In this document: in pieces, positions 8,741 to 16,439 of the stretch
Position numbering within the stretch: the first letter of the stretch is position 1
Layout of the letters: every line of letters starts with the position of its first letter
DNA from: Treponema sp.
GTDB taxonomy: Bacteria > Spirochaetota > Spirochaetia > Treponematales > Treponemataceae
Assembly: GCA_017616165.1 (NCBI GenBank)
Contig: JAFZYR010000034.1
Location: 1 to 50,651 of the forward strand
Length of the DNA: 50,651 bases
Direction of reading: 5' to 3'
Program-made: the position numbers and the translations under genes
The notes under the pieces: model-generated
Told to the model about the DNA's origin: nothing
Seen by the model: only the letters and a program-made list of their open reading frames with translations
Database searches by the model: none

Positions 8741-9391
8741 TCATGACACCGGCGGCAGATATATGAGCCATTTGCCGTTTTCTTTTTTGAACTCGTAGTA
8801 AATGGCGTCTGTATCTTCGCGGACCTGAACAGCCTTTACGTGTGTCTTGGAAACATAACGGATTTCGTCAATATGGCTGTTTTTGCGTGAAGGAATGAAT
8901 ACGTACAGGAAATAATCCCCAATATTCTTGAGCTCTATGAGCTTGTTAGGAAGCTTTCTCTGGGCCTTGCGCAGGTTTACAGGATTTTTGTAATACTCCT
9001 TGGAAGGTTCATCAATATAGTTAAGCCAGGCAAGTGTATTCTTTGTTTCCATAATAATGGCAAGCTCAGATATAATTTCAAGAATCTCGTGCTTATCGTC
9101 TTCAAATTCCTTTTTGGAAACCGATTTGGCATCATCAAGGCCGGCAATAGAACGCAGGTATTCATCATCGGTAAGCTCGTCATCTGCTCCGAGTACTTCT
9201 ACAGCATCTTCATCGTAGACATAGGTCTGTTCTTCTTGTGGGGTTACATTTGTTTCAGGTTCTTCAATATCAATGTTATCTGGTGCAGGAGGTGTTCCTG
9301 AATTGTCTGCAGGCTTAGAAGCACAGGCCGAAAGAGAAATAGAAAATACTACAATAAATGTAATTAAAATAAAAAATATATTCTTTTTCAT
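8741..9391 (-). CDS. Lipoprotein of unknown function
   Basis: The 216 residues begin with a lipoprotein signal peptide ending in the lipobox LSAC at about residue 24. An acidic, proline-rich linker follows. A compact C-terminal domain of about 110 residues ends in a basic/hydrophobic hairpin (AIYYEFKKENGKWLIYLPP), reminiscent of NTF2-like or DUF4878-type lipoproteins. I do not recognise the family firmly. A TTG two codons before the chosen ATG is possible, but the promoter spacing points to the ATG as the first transcribed bases. Confidence 0.75.
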   Translation of the reverse strand: MKKNIFFILITFIVVFSISLSACASKPADNSGTPPAPDNIDIEEPETNVTPQEEQTYVYDEDAVEVLGADDELTDDEYLRSIAGLDDAKSVSKKEFEDDKHEILEIISELAIIMETKNTLAWLNYIDEPSKEYYKNPVNLRKAQRKLPNKLIELKNIGDYFLYVFIPSRKNSHIDEIRYVSKTHVKAVQVREDTDAIYYEFKKENGKWLIYLPPVS

Positions 9392-9398
9392 ACACAAA

Positions 9399-9428
9399 AA
9401 TATAACATCTATTGCCTAGTTTCGTCAA
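9399..9428 (-). promoter_or_regulatory. Promoter of the 8741-9391 lipoprotein gene, predicted leaderless
   Basis: On the minus strand, TTGACG (9423-9428), an 18-base spacer and TATATT (9399-9404), with a TG extension. Only seven bases separate the -10 box from the ATG, so transcription should begin at or next to the start codon. Confidence 0.75.
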
Positions 9429-9440
9429 ATAAAGTACAAA
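9412..9440 (+). promoter_or_regulatory. Possible coaD promoter, divergent and overlapping
   Basis: TTGCCT (9412-9417), a 17-base spacer and TACAAA (9435-9440), six bases before the coaD ATG. The -10 lacks the final T, so it is weak. It overlaps the divergent lipoprotein promoter and no Shine-Dalgarno is visible. Confidence 0.4.
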
Positions 9441-9446
9441 TAAATT

Positions 9447-9926
9447 ATGATAAAAGCAGTATTTCCGGGGTCTTTTGACCCTCCGACCAATGGTCATCTG
9501 GACATTATTAAGCGTGCCTCCAGTCTTTTTGATGATGTGGACGTAGTAATTTCGGTAAACCCTGCCAAGCAGTATATGTTCAGCGAAAACGAACGCCTGC
9601 AGATGCTAAAGACTCTTCTTAAGGATTTTAAGAACGTTCAGGTTCATTTATGGGAAGGCTTGATCGTAAACTATGCCAAGGAGCACGGCGCCAAGGTTTT
9701 AATCCGAGGAATCCGTTCCAGCAACGATTTTTCCTATGAGTTTGAGCTTGCACACATGAACCAGAACTTAAACCCTCAGATTGAAACAATGTTTTTACCG
9801 AGCAAGGAAAAGTGGGGTGTAGTAAAATCCAGCAGCATCAAGGAGCTGGCAATGTTTGGCGGTGATATTTCGCGTATGGTTCCGCCGCTGGTTGAATCGG
9901 AATTAAAAAAGAAGCTTGGAAAATAA
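9447..9926 (+). CDS. coaD: Phosphopantetheine adenylyltransferase
   Basis: CoaD transfers AMP to 4'-phosphopantetheine, the penultimate step of coenzyme A synthesis. The 159-residue protein has the nucleotidyltransferase signature FPGSFDPPTNGHLDI at 6-20, with the TxGH-type histidine at 17. RGIRSSNDFSYE follows near 90, and the C-terminal ATP loop reads VVKSSSIKEL. Length matches E. coli CoaD (159). It is separated from the divergent lipoprotein gene by 55 bases, and there is no Shine-Dalgarno. Confidence 0.96.
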   Translation: MIKAVFPGSFDPPTNGHLDIIKRASSLFDDVDVVISVNPAKQYMFSENERLQMLKTLLKDFKNVQVHLWEGLIVNYAKEHGAKVLIRGIRSSNDFSYEFELAHMNQNLNPQIETMFLPSKEKWGVVKSSSIKELAMFGGDISRMVPPLVESELKKKLGK

Positions 9927-9952
9927 TAAATCCTGCGCTTTTTTTGATGTTG

Positions 9953-9982
9953 TTGACATTTATTTATTTTTTGTTGTATTAT
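9953..9982 (+). promoter_or_regulatory. Promoter of rpmF-acpP
   Basis: A perfect TTGACA (9953-9958), an 18-base spacer and TATTAT (9977-9982). The leader of about 35 bases has GAGG before the rpmF ATG. Confidence 0.8.
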
Positions 9983-10023
9983 ATACAAACGTATTATATG
10001 ATTTTTAAAGTGAGGTTACATAT

Positions 10024-10212
10024 ATGGCAGTACCTAGATCAAAAGTATCAAAGGCAGTAACAAAAAGACGCCAGACTATCAATATGAAACTTAAGGCACC
10101 TCAGCTTGTTGAATGCAACAACTGCGGAAACCTTGTACAGTCTCATCATGTATGTCCTAAGTGCGGTTTCTACCGTGGACGTCAGATTATTACACCGGAG
10201 ATTAACGGATAA
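10024..10212 (+). CDS. rpmF: Ribosomal protein L32
   Basis: This 62-residue large-subunit protein begins with the family signature AVPRSKVSKAVTKRR. It has a zinc ribbon made of CNNC and CPKC (residues about 36-39 and 49-52), so it is the zinc-binding (C+) paralogue type. It precedes acpP by 15 bases, the usual link between ribosome and fatty-acid synthesis genes. Confidence 0.96.
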   Translation: MAVPRSKVSKAVTKRRQTINMKLKAPQLVECNNCGNLVQSHHVCPKCGFYRGRQIITPEING

Positions 10213-10227
10213 TTCAGGAGATTAAAA

Positions 10228-10467
10228 ATGGACGAATTGTTTGAAAAAATGCAGAAACTGATTGTTGAGAAGTTAGACATTGATGCAGCAAAGGTTACAC
10301 TCGATGCTTCCTTCAGAAACGACCTTGGAGCAGACAGTCTCGACACATACGAGCTGGTTTATGCTATCGAAGAAGAGCTTGGTGTAAGCATCCCAGATGA
10401 AAAGGCAAATGAATTTGAAACAGTTCGTGATGCATACGATTTCATCAAGGCTGAATTAGACAAATAA
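10228..10467 (+). CDS. acpP: Acyl carrier protein
   Basis: ACP carries growing acyl chains on a phosphopantetheine arm during fatty-acid synthesis. The 79-residue acidic protein has the attachment motif GADSLDTYELV, with Ser37 as the modified residue. Tyr replaces the more usual Val in DTVEL. A CAGGAG site lies upstream of the ATG, and a strong terminator follows at 10492-10524. CoaD, the enzyme providing the CoA from which the arm is taken, is encoded just upstream. Confidence 0.96.
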   Translation: MDELFEKMQKLIVEKLDIDAAKVTLDASFRNDLGADSLDTYELVYAIEEELGVSIPDEKANEFETVRDAYDFIKAELDK

Positions 10468-10491
10468 AATAAAACCCAACCGGTTTTTACA

Positions 10492-10524
10492 AAAGTACAA
10501 GTGAAAAGCTTGTACTTTTTTTTT
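10492..10524 (+). terminator. Rho-independent terminator after acpP
   Basis: A perfect 10-base stem (10492-10501 with 10509-10518; AAAGTACAAG and its complement), a seven-base loop, and a run of nine T ending at 10524. Confidence 0.9.
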
Positions 10525-10526
10525 AT

Positions 10527-10590
10527 GGATTGCCACGTCGCTGCGCTCCTCGCAATGACGGTAATTGCGAGCCGAAGGCGAAGCAATCTA
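10527..10590. repeat. REP-like inverted repeat between acpP and rnc (family B)
   Basis: Left arm 10527-10560 carries GGATTGCCACGTCGC and CTCGCAATGACG; right arm 10561-10590 carries ATTGCGAG and GAAGCAATCTA. The arms are imperfect inverted copies. The element lies directly after the acpP terminator and ends 12 bases before the rnc start. Confidence 0.85.
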
Positions 10591-10602
10591 CAACTTAATA
10601 AC

Positions 10603-11295
10603 ATGAATAAAACCCGTAAAGATCAACTTAATCAGTTCTGTAAAAAAGTAAAAATCCGCTTTAAGGACCTGGAGCTTTTAGACCTGGCCTTTCATCACCG
10701 CAGTATAACCAACGAAAAAAAGCATATTCATAACAACGAACGCCTGGAATTCTTAGGCGATTCTGTGCTTGGAATGGTAACAGCAGCTTATCTTTACAAT
10801 AATTTTGAAAATCCAGAAGGTGATCTGGCAAAAATCAAGTCTGCCGTCGTTTCCGAAAAGGCTCTGGCACCACGCGCACTGGAATTTGGCATAGATAAGC
10901 TGTTGATTCTGGGCAAAGGCGAGGAATCCACCGGCGGAAGAACCAAGCCTGCTATTCTTGCAGATTGTATGGAAGCAATAATCGGTGCTTATTATCTGGA
11001 TTCAGGCTACAAAAACGCAGAAAAATACGTGCTTGAGTTTATAATCCCGGAAATCAAACAGACAGTAACCGACGGAATCAAGGATTTTAAGACTCAGCTT
11101 CAGGAATTGTATCAGAAAAAGACTAAAAAATGCCCGGTTTATCAGCTTGTGGGTAAAACTGGTCCTGCTCATGCCCAGGTTTTTGAAGTTCAGGTTATGC
11201 TGGGAGACAAGGCTTTTGGCCCGGCCCACGGCAAAACCAAAAAAGATGCAGAACAGGAAGCCGCCCGCCTGGCACTTGAATATTTAAAAGATTAA
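10603..11295 (+). CDS. rnc: Ribonuclease III
   Basis: RNase III cuts double-stranded RNA in rRNA and mRNA processing. The signature NERLEFLGDSVLG lies near residue 45, with the catalytic acidic residues, and a C-terminal dsRNA-binding domain with the AxGxTKKDAEQEAA helix follows. The ATG at 10603 gives 230 residues, normal for the family. The frame stays open upstream to a GTG at 10501, but that stretch is the acpP terminator and a REP-like repeat, so the long start is rejected. No clear Shine-Dalgarno is present. Confidence 0.94.
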   Translation: MNKTRKDQLNQFCKKVKIRFKDLELLDLAFHHRSITNEKKHIHNNERLEFLGDSVLGMVTAAYLYNNFENPEGDLAKIKSAVVSEKALAPRALEFGIDKLLILGKGEESTGGRTKPAILADCMEAIIGAYYLDSGYKNAEKYVLEFIIPEIKQTVTDGIKDFKTQLQELYQKKTKKCPVYQLVGKTGPAHAQVFEVQVMLGDKAFGPAHGKTKKDAEQEAARLALEYLKD

Positions 11296-11316
11296 ATAGC
11301 ATTATATAGAAACATC

Positions 11317-11325
11317 TGTTATAAT
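11317..11325 (+). promoter_or_regulatory. Extended -10 promoter of adenylate cyclase, predicted leaderless
   Basis: TG at 11317-11318, one base, then a perfect TATAAT at 11320-11325, six bases before the ATG. No good -35 is seen, as allowed for extended -10 promoters, and there is no Shine-Dalgarno. Confidence 0.65.
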
Positions 11326-11331
11326 GTATTT

Positions 11332-14292
11332 ATGAAAAACAAAAAACCTTTATTGATAAACCTTGGCTTTAGTGTAATTCTTGCCCTTATCATTTCAATT
11401 CTTTGTATTTTTAATGTTTTTGAAAAGCTGGATTTTCGTCTTTATGACGGAATGCTGCATCTTACCAAGGATCCTGCCTTTGACGACAAGATTATGGTTG
11501 TAGGTATTAATGATGACGATATCAATAACCTTGGTGAATGGCCGTGGACCCGTGATATTCTTGCCGACGTTCTTATAAGGTTAAAGGAACTTGATGCCGC
11601 TGCCGGAATATTCGATATTGAGTATATTTCTCCTTCGGGTAAATCAGTAGCTTCCAACGCCATAGGTAACATCAATAATAAAATTGCAGAAACTGAACAA
11701 TGGACTGTAGACCTTATGCAGGCCATTCCTACAGCGCTGGAGCAGGGCTATTCGGTTTCTGATGCCCGTGACCTGGCAGATTCAAGCATTGTGGATTATA
11801 TTTACCCGCTTTACGATGATTTATATTCCTATGTAGAAAATAATATTGCCTTTGATAACGACGACTATTTTGCGCGTGCCATTCAGTTTTTTGGAAATAC
11901 CTATCTTACGGTAAACCTCTGTAACCTAGGAATTACTACAATTACAGAAGATGATGTTAATTATATCCGCAAAAACATGCTTTTATCTCAAGTTGATGAT
12001 AAAAACTCTTATATAAGCCGTGACAACGACTATAACTTTAACGAAAGCTATCCTGATGAAGAAAAAGGCTTTACTTCGGCCCTGGATCTTTTGATGAGGC
12101 ATGCAAAGGGGATTGGTTATACAAACTCTTTTGTAGACTCAGACGGTATCCGCCGCAGAAACGAGCTTTTTTATGAATATGACGGTAAATATGTAGGTCA
12201 GCTTTCCTTTGGTCCTTTGATGGATATTCTTGGAATAAGGAACTTTGAGCGTACAAAAAATGCGCTTATTCTTAAGGATGCGGTTTTCCCGGGCGACACC
12301 GAGCCGCATGACATAAAGATTCCGCTTGATGAACACGGAAACATGCTCATCAACTTTCAGCACGAGGATGCACTTTCCAACAAAGGCCAGACAGAAGAAC
12401 TGTATGGCTGTAATATAGTTTATGTTTATCCTCTGCTCACACTGGACAGAGTAGAAGAATCAATCATCAACAACCTTAATATTTTGATTGGAAACGACGG
12501 AGATTCCAACGATCAGAACAACCTGCAGGTAATATTTGATGACGAAGGTAATCCTCTGCCGTATTACGAAGAACTTATGGGCCTTATTGACTTTTACAAC
12601 GAGTTAAAAGACTACAAGGAAGAGCTTCTTTACCGTTGTAACGGCTATGATGAAGATGGAAAAGCATACATCGGACTTAAACAGGAAGATTACGACAATT
12701 ATTTTGGTTATCGTGCCCAGTTCTTTGATGAAGTATTCAGTTTTGCAAACAGCAATTATCTTGATGATATAGCAGCTGTAATTTTGCAGGATTCAGACAC
12801 TGATTATGCAAATACACTTCTTGAATCATACCAGGATTCATTTGAAGCCCTTGCATTGAATATTTCTGAATATCTTGCGCTATTTGCAGAATATAAACAG
12901 ATGCTTGCCGGCAAATACATTATTTTTGGACAGACAGCAACCTCAACAACCGATATTGGTGCAAATCCGTTCTCCAAGCAGTACATAAATGTTTTGATTC
13001 ACGCAAATATTATGAATACTGTTTTGACTCAGAACTTTATTACACCGTATCCGTGGTATATAGGCCTTTTAGTTTCCATGCTTGTATTTATTTTACTGGC
13101 CCTTATCTTTAACAATGCTTCTTCTTCTGTTAAAAATACGGTCGGCGGAATTGCAGTAGTTATTCTTATTGCAGGCTTCTTTATGCTTATGCCGGTGTTC
13201 CAGATTTACATTCCTATAGTTGGCGGAGTAGTTTTCTATTCAATCTTAAATTATCTTTCGGGAGTTATTTACCGCTATGTTGTAAGCAGCCGCGAAAAAC
13301 GCTTTATTACCGAAATTGCCGCTTCTTTTGCAAACAAGGATACAGTTGCCCAGCTTAGAGCCAACCCGGACCTCTTTAAGACAGAAGGTCAGAAAAAATG
13401 TATTACTGCGCTGTTCTCCGATATTCAGAAATTCTCTACCTTGAGTGAAAGTATTGGTAAAATCTACAAGGAAGAAGGACCAAATAAGCTCATCGGCATT
13501 TTGAATGAATACCTTGGAGATATGTCTAACGAAATCCTTGAAAACTCGGGAAATATCGATAAGTACGAGGGTGATGCCATTATTTCTATGTTTGGTGCGC
13601 CGGATCCTTTGAATGCTCACACTAAGGAAGAATGGGCTTATTTCTGTCTGGATTCTGCAATCCGCATGAAAAAGGCAGAGGTCCGCTTTAACGAAACACA
13701 TCAGGAGCTTTTTAATCCTGTAGAAATTGAAAATGAAGACGGAACTAAAGAAATCGTTCAGCTCAAGCCGCTGCAGACCCGTATTGGTATAAACTCCGGA
13801 GAAGCCTTTGTTGGACTTATGGGTAGTAAAACCGAAGCCTTTAGTAAGCTTAACTACACAATGATTGGAGATACTGTAAACCTTGCAAGCCGTCTTGAAG
13901 GTGTAAACAAGGCCTACGGCACCTGGATTATGTGTTCTGAAGATACCTGGAACATGGCAAATACAGGCGTAAATCAGGGGAAGATTACTGTGCGTCGCCT
14001 TGACAGGGTAAGGGTAGTAGGTCGTTCTACACCGGTTCAGCTGTATAATGTTCTGGGCTTTACAGATGAGCTTACCAAGCTGCAAAAGGATGAACTGGAC
14101 ATGTTTAACAAGGCCCTGGACGCATACCTCCTCAAAGATTTTGTAGAAGCCGGAAAAATGTTTGTAAAAGCTTCAAAAATGTTACCAGAAGGCGATCCAA
14201 CTGCTTTAATATTTGCAGACAGATGTAAAAATTACATCAAAAAAGGCGTTGCCGACGACTGGGACGGCGTAATGAACATGACGTCTAAATAA
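11332..14292 (+). CDS. CHASE2-type class III adenylate cyclase
   Basis: This 986-residue membrane protein probably makes cAMP in response to an extracytoplasmic signal. An N-terminal membrane helix (about 8-30) is followed by a large CHASE2 sensor with the typical IMVVGINDDDINNLGEWPWTRD start. That domain appears enlarged by acidic insertions between about 390 and 540. Three membrane helices (about 575-650) precede the cyclase domain. Metal ligand Asp697 is in FSDIQKF. Lys744 and the second metal ligand Asp748 are in KYEGD. Thr843 is at the adenine-recognition position, with Asn850 and Arg854 for transition-state binding. The Lys/Thr pair indicates an adenylate cyclase of class IIIb. A cyclic-nucleotide-binding protein lies at 50.2 kb. 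Confidence 0.9.
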   Translation: MKNKKPLLINLGFSVILALIISILCIFNVFEKLDFRLYDGMLHLTKDPAFDDKIMVVGINDDDINNLGEWPWTRDILADVLIRLKELDAAAGIFDIEYISPSGKSVASNAIGNINNKIAETEQWTVDLMQAIPTALEQGYSVSDARDLADSSIVDYIYPLYDDLYSYVENNIAFDNDDYFARAIQFFGNTYLTVNLCNLGITTITEDDVNYIRKNMLLSQVDDKNSYISRDNDYNFNESYPDEEKGFTSALDLLMRHAKGIGYTNSFVDSDGIRRRNELFYEYDGKYVGQLSFGPLMDILGIRNFERTKNALILKDAVFPGDTEPHDIKIPLDEHGNMLINFQHEDALSNKGQTEELYGCNIVYVYPLLTLDRVEESIINNLNILIGNDGDSNDQNNLQVIFDDEGNPLPYYEELMGLIDFYNELKDYKEELLYRCNGYDEDGKAYIGLKQEDYDNYFGYRAQFFDEVFSFANSNYLDDIAAVILQDSDTDYANTLLESYQDSFEALALNISEYLALFAEYKQMLAGKYIIFGQTATSTTDIGANPFSKQYINVLIHANIMNTVLTQNFITPYPWYIGLLVSMLVFILLALIFNNASSSVKNTVGGIAVVILIAGFFMLMPVFQIYIPIVGGVVFYSILNYLSGVIYRYVVSSREKRFITEIAASFANKDTVAQLRANPDLFKTEGQKKCITALFSDIQKFSTLSESIGKIYKEEGPNKLIGILNEYLGDMSNEILENSGNIDKYEGDAIISMFGAPDPLNAHTKEEWAYFCLDSAIRMKKAEVRFNETHQELFNPVEIENEDGTKEIVQLKPLQTRIGINSGEAFVGLMGSKTEAFSKLNYTMIGDTVNLASRLEGVNKAYGTWIMCSEDTWNMANTGVNQGKITVRRLDRVRVVGRSTPVQLYNVLGFTDELTKLQKDELDMFNKALDAYLLKDFVEAGKMFVKASKMLPEGDPTALIFADRCKNYIKKGVADDWDGVMNMTSK

Positions 14293-14302
14293 TGGGGTCA
14301 CT

Positions 14303-16033
14303 ATGACAAAAATAAAACTTCTTACTCTTACATTTTGCAGTATTTTAATCTGTGGCTGTTCTCTTTTTACAACAGGAACTACTCCGCAAAAAACTACTGT
14401 TACTGTAAATACAAGCGGTACTGGACATGTTTATCTTGTAAAAACAAATACTTCTACACAAAAAACAATTCAGGGCAGAAATACCGGCTCCATTGAATCT
14501 GTTGTTTCGCGTTCAGCCGGTGTTGATGAGCTTGAGCTTTCTGCCTTGAGGGAAGATTTGTTTATTCAAAAGCAGAATGAAGAAATAAGAGAGGCATTAA
14601 GTAGAATAAGTGATGGGGCTAGAAGTGCAGGGGATAATGTAGATTTAAATCATATAGGAACAGGTTATTCTTCATTAAATTATTCTAAAGGAGATTCTGC
14701 ACAATTCTATTCTTTTAGCGAAGGAATTGCCAACGGGAATATGCTGGAAGGAATTTCTCATTTACTGAATGCAACATGTTATTATGCCGGTGAACATTGT
14801 TATGTTTTTGGAGATGATTCTGAAAAAAATGGTGCAAAAAAAAATCAGGGAATAGACCTTAATTACAGTTCGTATTCTACTGATGCAACAGAATCTGAAA
14901 ATTCCTTTTTTAAGCTAGGAAAAATATTTGATGAATGTTATGAGCTTGAGACATCTATAATTGGTGATCCAACATATGAAAATTATCATGACAATATCTT
15001 TATTCCATGTAATAAAAAAATTATTATTTTTGTTTCTGATTTATATGGAGATGCAAAAGAAGGTCAGGATTCTGGAGTTGTAGGATATTTTTATAATGGT
15101 GACATGTACAAAAAATCTTTTATGAATAATTATGTGAATATTGATGATAATGGAAAACCAATTTCTGAGTTTGTTTATGATAATAAAGGAAATTTACAAC
15201 CTAATACAAACTTCAAAAATACTAATGAAATGGCAATGTTTTATGTAGATTCAAATTTCCTTACTAATTGCCCTGAAAATGTTTATACAACACTTGTTCA
15301 CGAATTTAATCATATGATTAATTATGTTGTTAAAACTCTTAATTATTCAACAACTCATAACAAAATACGTAGTCTAGATCAATGGTTTACTGAGCTTTTG
15401 GCAATGGTAACAGAGGATATGTTCTGCTCTTATCTTGAAACTCCTTATAATTATTCACCAATGTCTCGATTACCTTTATTTAATCTTTTTTATAACTATG
15501 GTTTTACGAATTGGAAATCGTACACAGTTGCTGGCACTAATGGACTTGATTCCTTGTATGTAAGCTATGCAAACACCTATGCCTTTGGAGCCTATCTTGC
15601 CAGAAATTACGGCGGCGTAGATTTAATAAAGGAAATTGCAACCAGCGATTACATAAACAAGGATGCAATTGACCGGGCGCTTAAAAACAGAGGCTCAAGC
15701 TATGATGAAGCACTGGGAAATTTCCCGCTGGTAATAATCAATACTGCTAAACCAAACAGTACTCAGCTTGCTCAGCCTTTAACAAGCGAAAAATATTACT
15801 TTAGCTTAAACCGAAGTGCAAAGAAAACCGGTGATGAGCTGTTCTTTGATGCAATTGAAATAGGTAAGTTAAAGCTTGGAGACCAGACTTACGCACCACG
15901 AATTTTCAAAAAGGCAGAAACAGTAGATCTTGGACCTCAGGGCTTTAGCGTTCACTATGTTGGCTATAACATCAAGTCGTTTGAGCTTACTGCAAATGTA
16001 AGTGACCTTATGGATTATTATCTGGTTGAATAA
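14303..16033 (+). CDS. M30 (hyicolysin)-like zinc metalloprotease lipoprotein
   Basis: The 576-residue protein has a lipoprotein signal with lipobox ICGC (Cys at about 19) and a low-complexity Thr/Ser stretch. A metalloprotease-like domain follows, with HEFNHMINY at 333-341. The two histidines and Glu334 fit an HExxH zinc site, and the HEFNHMIN form is characteristic of peptidase family M30. ELLAMVTEDMF about 30 residues later may supply the third ligand. It should sit on the periplasmic or outer-surface face. Bases of roughly 14580-15540 are clearly more AT-rich than the flanks (12 of 60 G+C at 15001-15060, 22 of 60 at 15601-15660), suggesting a mosaic gene. It starts 10 bases after the cyclase. 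Confidence 0.8.
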   Translation: MTKIKLLTLTFCSILICGCSLFTTGTTPQKTTVTVNTSGTGHVYLVKTNTSTQKTIQGRNTGSIESVVSRSAGVDELELSALREDLFIQKQNEEIREALSRISDGARSAGDNVDLNHIGTGYSSLNYSKGDSAQFYSFSEGIANGNMLEGISHLLNATCYYAGEHCYVFGDDSEKNGAKKNQGIDLNYSSYSTDATESENSFFKLGKIFDECYELETSIIGDPTYENYHDNIFIPCNKKIIIFVSDLYGDAKEGQDSGVVGYFYNGDMYKKSFMNNYVNIDDNGKPISEFVYDNKGNLQPNTNFKNTNEMAMFYVDSNFLTNCPENVYTTLVHEFNHMINYVVKTLNYSTTHNKIRSLDQWFTELLAMVTEDMFCSYLETPYNYSPMSRLPLFNLFYNYGFTNWKSYTVAGTNGLDSLYVSYANTYAFGAYLARNYGGVDLIKEIATSDYINKDAIDRALKNRGSSYDEALGNFPLVIINTAKPNSTQLAQPLTSEKYYFSLNRSAKKTGDELFFDAIEIGKLKLGDQTYAPRIFKKAETVDLGPQGFSVHYVGYNIKSFELTANVSDLMDYYLVE

Positions 16034-16045
16034 CAGGAGGCGGGT

Positions 16046-16354
16046 ATGAAAAAGAGTTTTATATGCATAATGCTTGCCTTATTCTGTATTTCTATGGGTT
16101 TTTCTGTTAACAAAAATGAACAAGCTGATAAAAATACAAAGGTTGTAATAACTGGCTATATCATAAGCAAGGGAAATATGCCTTTTCCTCAAGCTGCAAT
16201 TCAAACAACAGACGGTCAGGAATATCTTATAATCTGCAATGAAAAATCAAACAAAAAGCTTTTAAATACCCAGGGCAATAAGGTTAAGCTTACAGGGTAT
16301 ATTCAAAATGATACTGGATTTTTTGTATTAAAGAAGTGGAAGAAGGTGAAATAA
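16046..16354 (+). CDS. Small exported OB-fold-like protein
   Basis: This 102-residue protein has an N-terminal signal peptide (KSFICIMLALFCISMGFS). A compact beta-rich domain follows, with the pattern VVITGYIIS, then QEYLIICNE, then KVKLTGYIQ. This resembles small periplasmic OB-fold proteins of the NirD/YgiW type, but I cannot assign a family. An ACAGGAGG site lies seven bases before the ATG, and it follows the protease by 12 bases, so the pair is co-transcribed. The C-terminus is basic. Confidence 0.75.
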   Translation: MKKSFICIMLALFCISMGFSVNKNEQADKNTKVVITGYIISKGNMPFPQAAIQTTDGQEYLIICNEKSNKKLLNTQGNKVKLTGYIQNDTGFFVLKKWKKVK

Positions 16355-16356
16355 GT

Positions 16357-16439
16357 GGATTGCCGCGCTGCGCTCGCAATGACGTCATTGCGAGGAGCGT
16401 AGCAAGTTTATCCTGAGCCTGTCGAAGGGTGGCAATCTA
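16357..16439. repeat. Composite REP-like repeat between convergent genes
   Basis: The left half (16357-16384) and the next part (16385-16403) form a family B palindrome around GACGTC, with CTCGCAAT facing ATTGCGAG. The sequence then runs into a family A fragment containing CCTGAGCCTGTCGAAGGG (16412-16429), before ending in the family B terminus GGCAATCTA. It fills the entire gap between the plus gene ending at 16354 and the minus gene whose stop starts at 16440, so it may serve as a two-way transcription barrier. Confidence 0.8.

Noticed and set aside
10501..10602. Upstream GTG start for rnc, adding 34 residues
   Set aside because: The extension consists of the acpP terminator and a REP-like repeat, and the extra residues do not belong to RNase III.
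13246..14085. 279-residue minus-strand open frame opposite the adenylate cyclase domain
   Set aside because: It mirrors the conserved catalytic domain of the cyclase and its translation is Cys/His-rich without a fold; a shadow.
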